64,000 bases of DNA from Lumnitzera littorea (taxonomy: Eukaryota > Streptophyta > Magnoliopsida > Myrtales > Combretaceae): contig JAMXBB010000004.1 of NCBI GenBank assembly GCA_024138015.1, forward strand, positions 110,252,727 to 110,316,726, given 5' to 3'. Position numbers and translations under genes: made by a program. The notes beneath the pieces were generated by a model. The model did not search any database. It worked only from the letters and a program-made list of their open reading frames with translations, and was not told the DNA's origin. Shown one piece after another: positions 23,326 through 34,263 of this stretch; the first letter of the stretch is position 1, and the number at the start of each line of letters is the position of its first letter.

Positions 23326-23812
23326 AAACCTAACAAGTGGAAAAATAAAATAAAAAATAATCAATTAAATTAAGTAAAAGTGTAAAATGGTAATGTCAAA
23401 GGGAGTTAAGGGCACTTTAGGTATGATAAAAAATCCTAAACCCTACTACTTAAGTTAGAGTATTCATCTAGAAGGCCCTTTTTTCACTCTTGCTCCTTAC
23501 TTGTAGTACCTTTGGATTAGTTTCCCATATAAAACCTAAATCAAACAATAATTCTGGTCATTCTTACAAGATCGAAGGAGAAGAGTATAATGTAAGACTT
23601 GGGAAAATCTTGTTCTTAAAGATTTCGATAAACTTTTAATCAAGAATTCGTTTTTCCTTATAGGGCAGTAAGAAAAATGATTTTTGAGTATGTTTTGACT
23701 TCTCCTTGACGTTTATCCCTTGTATGTTTTGTTTTGTGAAGATTGTTGTTTAGATTGTAGGAGTTTTGATTTGGAGATTATTTAGGTTGATGTTAGAAGG
23801 CGTTTTTATAAG

Positions 23813-25125
23813 TAATGAGTTCCTAATTGCATATATTTTATTTAGTAATTTTTTATTTTTTTCCTTGATATTTGAATTTATTTTTAGATAATAATACTTA
23901 ATTGAGTAAAATTTTATTTCTTAGGTTTTGAAACGATCTACGCAAGAAAATAGGAAGATAGAAACAAATTTCACTTAAATCAAAGTTAAAATGAATAAGT
24001 TATAAAGGTTTAAAGAATAACACGACTGTATCATTTATAGGTGAAATTAGAGATGATTTTCAGCTATCACAGTCTAGGACACGACCAAAAGACACAATCA
24101 TATCGTCAGTCATGTCATTTCGAGTTAAAAAAACAAAAGACAAACGTAAAGCACAATTAAGTACATAACCAAAAAACACAGTTGTGTCTTTTCTAGCCAA
24201 TCTATTTTTTTTTTTTTTACTTTTTATATATAAAGCCTTATTATGGTTTATTGGAGAGAACATTTTGGCATGAATTTTAGGGACTTTTTGGAAGCTAAGA
24301 ACAATCAAGAAAGTGTGGAAAAGAGAAAATTTCAAGATTTAATTTTATTCAGATTTCATGATGTTTTTTCCTACAATTTTCTACTCTTTGTTTTAAGATT
24401 TTTATTTTATGATGTATAGTAAGAAGATATTTGATATCTAAGTTTTTTGAAACCTAGATCTATTCATGTGATATGATTAGTATTTGATTAATTTAGTTCT
24501 TTATTATTTTCTTGATTTAACAATGTTTGCTTCATGATTTAGTTTATTATTTCCACAGATAGTAATCTAGAGTTTAATATTTTATAAGAGAATCGAGAGA
24601 TTTCCTATAAGATTAGATCTATGTATAGTTGACTAGAATTATTGTAAGATTAGAGATAATTTACAAGATTCTTCTAAAATTTCAAATTAAAGTAGAGAAT
24701 TCATTGTTCAATAATATAATCTTAGGTCATGCTATTAAGAAGATATTCTAATAAGTGATTCTAGGGTTATGGTTAATTAGCTTAAGAAAGTGATTAATTT
24801 TAATAGAAAAACCTCCCGATTAAGAAAGATTAAAGAATAAATTATATGATTTTTAAGAAAATCACATGTTAGATCTAGAGGAAATAAGATCCAAGTGTAA
24901 TGTTGAATTTTGAATTAACTGAATTGCTTTTTTCTTAATTCTTGAATTGCGGCTTAGTTAATCTTTAAATTAGTTTTAGCAATAATTTACATTTACTTCT
25001 TTAGGTTTCTTAAAATTTAAATTGCTGGTTAGATAATAGAGATCTAATAATCAAAGTCTCTAAGAATCGACACTAGGACTTATATCCACTATATTATAAA
25101 CTAATAAGTGCACTTGCCGATGTCG
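23813..25125 (+). mobile_element. Athila-type solo LTR nested in the chromovirus LTR
   Basis: It starts TAATGAGTTCCTAATTGC and ends CACTTGCCGATGTCG. The five bases ATAAG occur immediately before (23808-23812) and after (25126-25130). ATAAG also occurs at 25104-25108, so the right end could be 25103. The end block GTGCACTTGCC is shared with the LTR at 21785. No internal sequence follows, hence solo. The minus-strand ORF at 24060-24335 is not thought to be real. Confidence 0.55.
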
Positions 25126-25928
25126 ATAAGTGTAGGGATGAGTTTAAGGTTGGGAAAAAAATTAGAAGTTGTGGTTTTTTAAGGAGTCAAAAGGAGGTCG
25201 ATGTAGGAGGAGTGAACTTGTGTTGCAATCTACAAAAATCAGTAGACTGCAATCAAGCATTTGAATGCCTACCCATATAGCATATAGATGCTAAGAAGGA
25301 AATCCTCCAAAAAAATTGACATCTAGACGACACGCAAGGTAGTATTTAGACATCCAAATGCTAAGTGTTCTTACTCGTACAGTAAGTTCTCTCCTTATTT
25401 GTTGGTTATTTTCAAGCCTTGTTTCCATTCTTAAACCTTTCCAAACTATTCTAATTTTAAATCTTCAATCATAATGAATTTGCAAACAATCTATCATCGT
25501 AATAATCCTAGGTTCTTCTAGTGACTTAAGTTGTAAGTGTAAATAGTACATGGGTTGCTAGGCATAGAAGGTGATGTTAGTAATTGAGATTAAGTAGAGG
25601 TGTTTTTGTTTTCATGTGAACAAGTTATGAGACTGTTATTTTCAAATTTGAGTAATCCTTTAAGTCAAGTACGAGATATTGTATGATGTTTTGTGCTTAT
25701 AGGACTAGTATACGTTAAATGGACTTAACAACTACTCGGCCTCAATCTAATGTTTGTTACGTGTACGAGGTTAAGCTTAAGGGACTGGGAGGACCGATAA
25801 TCTTGGGGGAGGAAAGCTGATGATCTTAGTGCAATTTATCCTAAGTGGAATCTTATTTTGAAATGATCTGAGTAGATTTAGGTGATCCTTGATTCCTAAG
25901 GTATTTGAAAGAACCCAACATCGATACT

Positions 25929-25963
<35 letters not shown>

Positions 25964-25964
25964 T
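25929..25964. repeat. (TA)n(TGTA)n microsatellite
   Basis: About eleven TA units are followed by three TGTA units. Confidence 0.95.
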
Positions 25965-26704
25965 TGTTTGCTAGAATCATGAGTTACTCTAAGTTCTCAA
26001 TTGTTGGACTAAATGAAAGATAAAAATCTATTGTGGCCATGTAGTTACTATAATGTGTGTGTTTAAACGTACCTTGTTTGATCATGCAAATGTGGTTAAA
26101 TATCCTATACTAAGCTTTGCTCACCCTTCATAAATTTTTAGTTTCTAGTTTCAATTGCAGGTTATGGGGATTATGAAAACTATTATTATGATGATTATGA
26201 GTTCTATGATGAAGTAGCAGGATATCATAGTTTTTATTATGACGATAGAAGCGATTCTACAAAGTTTATGCTTAGTCATAATGTTCTATTTAAGTTTTGA
26301 GAATAAGACCCTTTTATTATTTTTTTTATTGTTGCTTGGGTTGTGAGAAGTCACTTGAGACTTCTTTAATCAGAGTCCTTAGTTTTCTATCATTTGTTAA
26401 CACTTGTGAGAAGTAGTCTGTAGAATAATTTATCTTTCTTTCCCTTGAGATAGATGTTGAATATAACTCACTATTTTGTACTATTTGAATAGAGAAATTT
26501 GAGAATTCCAATTATTCAAATTGTTAGTAAACTTTAGATGTTAGAGAACATCTATGAATTATGATTTTGGAGTACGTAAATATTATTGGTGGCTATTGCA
26601 AAATATATGGAGAAGTTGACAAGTTGTTTATAAGATACTTGATGTGTCAATAGGCTATAGGAATACATGATAGACTATAACATTCTAGGTTATAGGGCAT
26701 CACA

Positions 26705-27723
26705 AAATTGCAATAGCAATATAGTCCATATATAGTCTAAGTGACTTAATGGATTTGAAGTTACAAAAGGAAAAAAATAAAAATAAAAAATTGCGTACAT
26801 ATTGATATATAAGAGAGCTTAAACGGTCCCGTCCTTCATTTTGATAGGACGGACCAACTATTCATTTCACTATTTATTTATACTTTTTTTTTAAATATGA
26901 CTATTGAATTCATAATTAGTACGATGATTAAAATTTAAATAAATACAAATTAAGAGTACTATGGAAAGTAAGATCGATCTCACAAAAAATAAGTACTAAA
27001 CCTTAAAAAAAAAAAAAAACAAAAGCTATACGAGAAGTATGTATATATGTATGTATATAGTGAAAATAATTGATACTTTTTGTTAAGAAGTGTCCAAGAA
27101 CATTTGAGACACAAATTATTATTCAATTTTCCATAAGATCCTGGCAAATTCTAATTTGGTTTTGGTTGCATATAAATCAAATGGAGTACAAATTTCTAAA
27201 ATTTGGAATCAAACAAATTATTAAAATCTAAAACCTAAAAGAAGTAATGGTTCTTGTGATGGATCGTATTATGAACATATTATTTCTATGAGGTTGTGTT
27301 CTTCTTGGAATAAAGTTGGGTGAACCTAAAATTTTCCAGATCTTTCTTATCCCACCCATAATAGCTAACAAGTTTCACAAAAAACTAGGCTTTTATATTA
27401 ATTATCCATCTTACATATGGTTTATCATGATCGTCATCGTCGTCGTCGTAAAATGATGGAAGACCTTTAGTTTCACCTAAATGGGATATAATAGGTTATA
27501 ATAATGCGGTATGAAAATTATAATAGCATCACAAATTTATAAAATATCCCTTGAAAAATTTTGATATGAAAAACTTTTCATCCAATGCAATACTAACTAA
27601 GTCTTTTATATAAATGCTCACTTATTTATTTACATAGGTATCCATTTCGACAAAGTCAATATTTTATTAGTTAATATGGAAAAAATCAAATGATGACTCA
27701 ACTTAAAAGGTTATACAACTACA
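26705..27723. other. AT-rich intergenic DNA
   Basis: No coding or RNA gene found. It includes the hairpin at 26825-26855 and a short (TCG)n run near 27431-27449. Confidence 0.5.
26825..26855. repeat. hairpin GGTCCCGTCC ... GGACGGACC
   Basis: The arms pair over nine bases with one bulged C, around a 12-base AT-rich loop. It stands out as a GC-rich island in AT-rich DNA. No CTRR follows that would make it a Helitron 3' end. Confidence 0.6.
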
Positions 27724-27830
27724 TCTATATTATTAAAGCAGATAGACTTTTAAGCAACAACTCACCCTTAAAATTACTTATCTACCTTTTATTTAATATT
27801 ATTTAATAAAAAAACCAACATTAAAGTAAT
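27724..27830 (+). mobile_element. possible Helitron 5' end
   Basis: TCTATATTATTAAAGCAG, preceded by A, resembles the TC-starting, TATTAAAG-containing 5' ends of plant Helitrons. No matching 3' hairpin with CTRR was located, and no Rep/helicase sequence is present. This is a candidate only. Confidence 0.3.
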
Positions 27831-30800
27831 TTGTTAAAATTATAAACAATAAATGAATATGTCACTTTTCCTATTTCTCTTTCCTATCATTCCACATGGT
27901 ATACTAATAATATCCTTATGGTAATTAATGAGATAGTTAGTTTTCCATCATAGATACATTTTCACATTCCTAAAATTATCAGCACTTTGTTTTCCATTTC
28001 TCAAAGTCCTCTCTCAGTCTCTCTCTCTCTCCCCAACGTCCCATTTCTCTTCTCTATCCCTGTGCTTTACATATTACAAATCCCTTATTCTTTGCATTAA
28101 GATTGGTTTTTGTTTTTCCGAAATTCCGCGTATTCTCTCCAAGTTTATAATAAGTTCAAAATTTTGTTGTAGTTTTCACCGACCAAATGCTCATTTGAAT
28201 GGCCATTTTTATGTTCGCAAGTGAAATCCACGTAAAGAAAAAGATCATGTATTGTGTGATAAAAGATCTTGGTACTAGTGCATTGATTTTTTCTTCGTAC
28301 TTTGGAAAATTACCTTAATGGCATTCCTTCCAATGTGTGGTTTTATTTTCCATCTACTTTGAAATTTGCTTCCCTATTTTATGCCTTTTTTTTTTTTCTA
28401 ACTTACTAATGTTTTCTCGTGCACATCAATTCGTTTACCACTTATTCTCAAGTAGTATAATTTTGTTTCATCCATTATTTCACATAACAGCTTAATAATT
28501 TTATCATGGATTGACTTTGATTAATTGCTTGGATAATATTTCATTATATTTTATAAAACTTTTTCTTTTCCTTCTTTTTCTTTCAACTTATTGGCTCTCC
28601 AAGAATAACTTCACTTTAACCTCCTAATTAATCAACCGTTGGTTCGGCCACTATACCTCTAGTTAGTTAACTCTCTCTCTCTCTCTCTCTATATATATAT
28701 TGTTTTATCTATTTATTTAATTATTTTTCCAGTAAACTATATGTCATTTTTAGAGAAAATGGCAATGCATAATAGTTAGATTTTTGCAAAAATCTCTTAT
28801 TTGATTAATTAGTATTGGTACTATGCTGTGATTAATAATTTGTTCGTATGTGGTTCAAATATTTATAATTGTTTTGTCAACACAAAACATTAAAGTGAAA
28901 GCTTTACTTGCTTTATTTACCATAATATTTTGAATTTTAACTACAAATTTTCATTCATTGGTTAGATATTCATTACAATAATTAGCAAAGTTTTATGATC
29001 ACTCTATTGGCGAAAATTTTTTGTTTGCTATATCATGTTTAATGGTATTTTTAGTGTTTGTTTCTATGCATATGTCCATTTTCTTAGACATAATTAGTCT
29101 TTCGAGTATGATATGCCCATTAAAAAAAAGAAAAAAAAACCACTAAAATGACTGCTATATAAAAGCACTCACTTTTTTTAGTAGTGAACATGGGAGGATA
29201 ACATAATCAATACACAATTATGATTGTTTTAATTCCTCTTGAAGTTCATTATCTTATTTTATTAACCAATTCTTTCATTAATGTTTTTTTAGGTGAGAAT
29301 TTGCCTTTTTAAGTGTTTGTTAACTCTGCATGCCAACGTCATGAATTCTTCAAACTTCAAACCTAATTTCATAGTATTAATCTTATTTTGCCAAATTCCT
29401 TACTTTCATTTTCATTTACAATACCATTGAGGTAAGCATAAAGATTTACAAGGGAAAGTTAGACATATAATGAATAAAGCTAATATGATTGGGAGAGTTG
29501 GCAAAGTAGATGAATATTGAAGAAACTCAAAAGGGAAAAAGCATTTTAAATTAATATTTTATTTCCACTTATTTATTATTGACTTTGTTGCAATGACTCT
29601 CCCAATTAGCTACCTAATGTTACAATACTCAATTCTTACATTTTTTACGGATCAAGACTATATAAATTTTCATGTTATGAAAACAACTAAGATTAGTAAA
29701 GTAGGAAACTATTTATGTTTTTACATTTTCATGATTGTTTCAATTTTTATTACATGGATTTATAAATTTTATGGTTGAACTATCAAAACAATGGAAGAAT
29801 ATTTCGAATATCAAATTTATGAAACCCACCCTTCTAATTTATGCTCTTTGTTGTCTATAATTTTTTTTTACATTTGTTCATTTATTTTATCAATATTTAT
29901 AGAAGAAAAAAATGTTCCTTGATTTAACTCTTTTAAAACTTCCTATTTTATTGATGATGAATTAGATAGGGTTTGTAACTCTATAGAATAGTCATGATTA
30001 ATTTTGGCTTGCAAGAAAACCTAAAATAACTCTATCAAGTTTGGAATTTCCTAACATTTTACATATGCTAATGTATAACATTATTACATTCTTTTAGTAG
30101 AAATCATTAATTGCATCTTGTTGTAGAATGTGAATATTGGCTTAGGCACTAACTTTGAGTTATTTAACATTACGCAATACAATGGTTGAAATATTAATAC
30201 ATTTGGAAAAAAAAAAAAAAGAGGAAATGCCGATATATTTAAAAGCAATGTGAAATTCGTTTATTTATGTAGTACCAAAATCCAATTTAATATAAAAAGG
30301 TAGATTAGATGGAAATAATTAACTACATAATAAATTAGCAACATGATATGAGACTAAAATATGCATACGGTTGATTTTTTATTTTTCATTTCTTTTGACA
30401 AGCAATGTGTGTAAATAAATTGATTTAACAAAATGCATAGCTCCTTTTACTTAAAAATTTGAAAAAAAAAAATTTAATTATTTTACATTCACAATATCGA
30501 TGCATTGTTTGTTAGTATTCTCAAAAGAAATTGGCTCAATACTCTCTTGAAGGCAAAATTTCAAAATGTTAACATGTTTTAAGAGTTATAGTAGAGTATT
30601 TTATAATTATGAATTTTTAAAGGGTGCTATGTTGCTACAAAAGTAGTATTTATTTCCATCTTTCAAAAGCAAACAAACAAAATCTAATTTATTCTTTTAC
30701 ATTCTTCTATTTGAAAAAGTTAAAAACTAATCATAAGTAATGCATATATTGAAAATATAGAAAACAAAATTTGCTTTATTGAAGCACAATGTCAAGTTAA

Positions 30801-30929
30801 GGACATCTTCATTCCTATATAATTTAAAAACGATGTATATATACTTTCACTCATACATTATATTATACCAAATCATTTTAAATAAAGTTCTAATGTAATT
30901 ATCTCTTGTTTGGAGTTTAGAACGAGTAA
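27831..30929. other. AT-rich intergenic DNA, no gene seen
   Basis: Long stretches of T- and A-rich DNA without any ORF that resembles a known protein. The frame at 29593-29778 is composed of AT-rich codons and is probably chance. The CT-rich segment 28010-28060 and a (CT)n(TA)n run at 28672-28700 are the only marked features. Confidence 0.5.
28672..28700. repeat. (CT)n(TA)n microsatellite
   Basis: Ten CT units are followed by five TA units. Confidence 0.95.
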
Positions 30930-31209
30930 GAGCATCGATAACTCACGTTACTTGCAGTATTTCCTAGGAGGATGTGAGTTTCTTCAGCATTAAAGCCCAT
31001 TCCGTGCAAGTTGCTTCGGGTGGACGGGTTGCTTCTCAAAGCAACGAAAAAATGATTTTTTTTTTTTTTCACTTGAAGTTTTATTGGTAAAATATATTTA
31101 TAGAAACACATAAAAACTTTTGTAAAAATTTTAAGAAAATTTTATAAAATAATTTAAGCAAAAAATGGTTAATTTCTTAAAAAAAAATACAAAATGGGTT
31201 ATTATAGGA
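30930..31209. mobile_element. possible PIF/Harbinger-like MITE
   Basis: The left end GAGCATCGATAAC resembles the GAGCATCTCCAAC ends of plant PIF/Harbinger MITEs. TAA stands immediately outside it (30927-30929) and outside the proposed right end (31210-31212). The inner part ATAAC(T/C)CA is inverted at the right end (TGGGTTAT). Inside is a GC-richer part with the perfect short hairpin GTTGCTTCTCAAAGCAAC. The 64-codon minus-strand frame here is not recognised. The right end is decayed. Confidence 0.35.
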
Positions 31210-31224
31210 TAAAAATGATGACTC

Positions 31225-31460
31225 AATCACGGAGTTACACGTTGCCACATAATTCAGGATCCAACTGGCCCACCCTTGTGTGTCCATGTGGGTAGACTCC
31301 ATAAAGTGATGACGTTATATCGGTACGTGTACCGTGACTTCATGAGGGACCACCAAAAAAGTAAACACTTATCTTCACGACTCACGAGCTCTCAGCGTCA
31401 AGTCTCAACTGAACTAGCCGCGTGAAACAAAAGGTCTGGAGTCAACATGAACGCGGTTAT
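31225..31460. promoter_or_regulatory. GC-richer block with clustered ACGT motifs, no linked gene seen
   Basis: Within AT-rich surroundings this block contains TTACACGTTG, TGACGT (31310-31315) and the palindrome CGGTACGTGTACCG (31321-31334; perfect 6-bp arms around GT). ACGT cores are the usual binding sites of plant bZIP and bHLH proteins, so it looks like a promoter or its relic. I find no supported coding sequence on either side within several kb. Confidence 0.3.
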
Positions 31461-32248
31461 CTGAATGCTTTTTGCAATATTTTGACCATTCCTGGATTAC
31501 GTGTGTTTCGGCGATATGCATTTAAGAAAATCATGGTCGGCAAGTAGCTAGGTTGTTTCCAATTTCAATCATATGTGCTCTGATTGATATGAAATTCATC
31601 GCATCCTTGAATCGTTAAAAGAAGCATTAGATGATACAACGTGATAGCCTCTTGAGAAAACAGAGAGAAAAAAAAAATAAAAATAAAATAGGGGATATCA
31701 TCAAGTCTCCAGCTTGCTCCCTTTCTTGAAAATATCAAATAATTTTCTAATAAATTACATGTTGTGAATTTCAGTTTGATTCGTAAAAATGCGAATAAAG
31801 TCCTCGATTTACGGTTAATTTTTGGAAAAAAAAAAAAACAAAAAAGATGTGCTCATAAAATGTTCGTCTCTCCAAAACTTTACCTCTTATACCGTTGCTG
31901 AAGTCCAAAACTATAACTATGCATCGAGTGGCTACATGATAGATGGAGTAGAATAGTATTTTATTTCAATAGCCAAATGCAAACTAAACCTTTGAAATAA
32001 ATAAATATTATGCATCAATCTTGGTAAGAGTAAATTCAAAATATATGGAATTAGAATTTACCAATTAATTTCTTGGGACCTAAATCCTTGTCGTGTGAAA
32101 AACCTATATAAATTTTTTTTCCGTAATTTGAAACATGTTATGGCATATACGTTGGTATACATTGTGGATTAGAATCAAGAACTTTATAAATTAAATATCT
32201 TGAGTTTTAATAAGGAATATTACAAAGGCCATCTAAAACCATTTTAAT
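31461..32248. other. intergenic DNA, nothing recognised
   Basis: Mixed AT-rich sequence without ORFs, repeats or domain similarity. Confidence 0.5.
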
Positions 32249-32253
32249 ATGCA

Positions 32254-34258
32254 TGTAACACCCAGGAAAATATAGGAAAAGAATTAAAGAAAATACATTA
32301 GTTAATGTAAGGACCGTTTAGAAAGAGAATTATTTAACGTGATAAATGTTATGAGAGCTTGGTAGAAGAAAAGGTATGTAACCCTAATGCACAAAAGAGG
32401 ATTTTCGAGTAAGGTAGTGTTATACTTTAAAGAATTTTCAAATCTGGTGAGAATCTAATTAAATTATTGTTTTGAGGTTGAAAAATTAAGCATTTGTTGC
32501 AAGGAAATATTAATTTGGGCAATATCTCACGAAAACTCAAGTAAATATTAGAAGACTCACTACGTCTCTAATTTAAATTATCAAGATTTATTGAAAATGT
32601 AATGGAATGGATTGAGTACAATATGAACATCGATGTTAAATGGATTTGATAGTAAAGGATTCCCAAGGTAAGAAAAGATTAATGCTTTAAGAGAAATACA
32701 AATTATTGGTAAATTTCTAATTAAAATCATATTTTTGGATTTACTGTTAACGTGCATTATGTGTTAGCAACATCAAACTGTAGAAGATCTTGTAAAGATC
32801 TAAGTAAGTTTTAGAAACTCATAGAATATTCTACTTAATTACTAAAGATAGTTAGAAAGGAATTAAAACGGATAGGGATTATTAAGAGCAATGATGTTAA
32901 ATCGAAATTGACGAGTAGAGATGGAGTTTGGAAAGTTGGATTTAAAGGGAAAAAAACATAGAGTTTTGGTGAAGTAATGGGGTAATAGTCAAGAAACATA
33001 GGCGTGCTTCTGATTGCAATTCCTGCAAAAGAGGAGAACTTAGAGTTGGGTGTGATCATAAGAGAAAATTAAAAAGCATGGGAGAGTCATAATCAAGATC
33101 ACAGGCATGATCCTAATCGTGCTCTAGAGGGTATGACTTTAGCAGGGTTTATAGCCATAAATCACGGCCGCGATTCTCCCCATGATCTTTTTATCTCTTT
33201 TATTCTATTCAATTTCCATTTATTTTACTTTCCCTTAAGTTTTTAAATTATTTATCTATAAAACGTAAGTAATTATAATACATTATAAACCTTATTGAAG
33301 GATTATTAACTCAAACAATCATCTACTTAGTAGGATTAAGTTAGAAAAGACAAATTAAGGATAGAAGGGTTAAAAATTTGGGAATATAAAGTAGCCCATT
33401 GAAATAAAAAATAAATAAATAAATAAGCTTTATTCTTTGTGTAATGCTTTAGGTATAGGAGTTTATTCTAGCTTATAGAATTCTTCACTACCGATCCAAG
33501 ATCTGACGCATGTTTATTGGTTATGGTTATTAGGCTAGTTAAATTGGAATGGACTAATGCTATATCAGACTTTTAATTGTTGTATGCTTCTCGTGTTTGG
33601 CTCTACCTAATAGTCGGTGGTGGCAAAACCTTAGGGGACACCTCAATAATCAATGGACAACAATGCCCCTAATAGAGTCACCTATTTTGTCTATCAATTC
33701 CTGAGTGTCTAAGTTAGATGAGGCTTAGAGTGGTAGTTCCTAAACTTAAGGTTATTCTTCTATGGTATGAATAGAGTCAAAAGTACTCCTGTATTGGTTG
33801 AAGGATTAAATTAAAAGATAATTAAGTTGGTTGTTTGCTATACTTGTTACAATAAACATGTGTGCTTGTTTTTATGTATGTAGCATGCAAATGTGCTTGG
33901 TCTTACATACTGGACTTTTTTCTCAACCCTTTGGGAATTTTTTTTTAGGTGTTATAGAGGAATGAGTAATTTTGGATAATGAATGTGTGCATTTAAAGAA
34001 TAGACTTTGGGCATAGGATTAATGTTAGAATAATTGAGGATTAAGATGTATTGAGCTATTTTATTTCGATTTGATAGTAAATTAGGATGATTATGTTTGT
34101 AGAGTGATAAAATATTAAAAGTAGAAGATATATTGCAAGATATTAGAGAATTATTATTTACTTATTATTTGTGGATGTTTATTTATTCTAAGTCTAACAT
34201 ATCAGTAAATATTAAGGATACGTAGCAAGTTGTGATTCCCTGAGTCTGGGGCGTTATT
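32254..34258 (+). mobile_element. solo LTR (2005 bp), gypsy-type
   Basis: It starts TGTAACACCCAGG and ends CTGGGGCGTTATT, close to the TGTAACACCC ... GGGGCGTTACA ends of Del/Tekay-type LTRs. The 5-bp sequence ATGCA flanks it exactly (32249-32253 and 34259-34263). No internal coding region is present. The start has kept TG. The last two bases are TT where CA is expected. Confidence 0.78.
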
Positions 34259-34263
34259 ATGCA

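Larger units (their letters stand above)
23322..26704 (+). mobile_element. 3' LTR of the chromovirus, interrupted by a nested solo LTR
   Basis: The LTR begins TATAAAACCTAACAAG directly after the pol tail and its GAAGGGGGAAGG purine tract (related LTRs begin TGTAA). It ends at about 26704 with GGGCATCACA. The section near 26109 (ACTAAGCTTTGCTCAC, then TTGCAGGTTATGG) resembles a block found in Del/Tekay-type LTRs, also seen at about 38325 in the LTR at 35805. Without the 1318-bp insertion at 23813-25130 its length is about 2.07 kb, close to the 2.0-kb solo LTR at 32254. Confidence 0.6.

Noticed and set aside
24060..24335. 91-codon minus-strand frame
   Set aside because: It lies antisense within the Athila-type solo LTR. 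Basic, low-complexity composition; chance frame.
26825..26855. hairpin as the 3' end of a Helitron
   Set aside because: No CTRR within about 15 bases on either strand.
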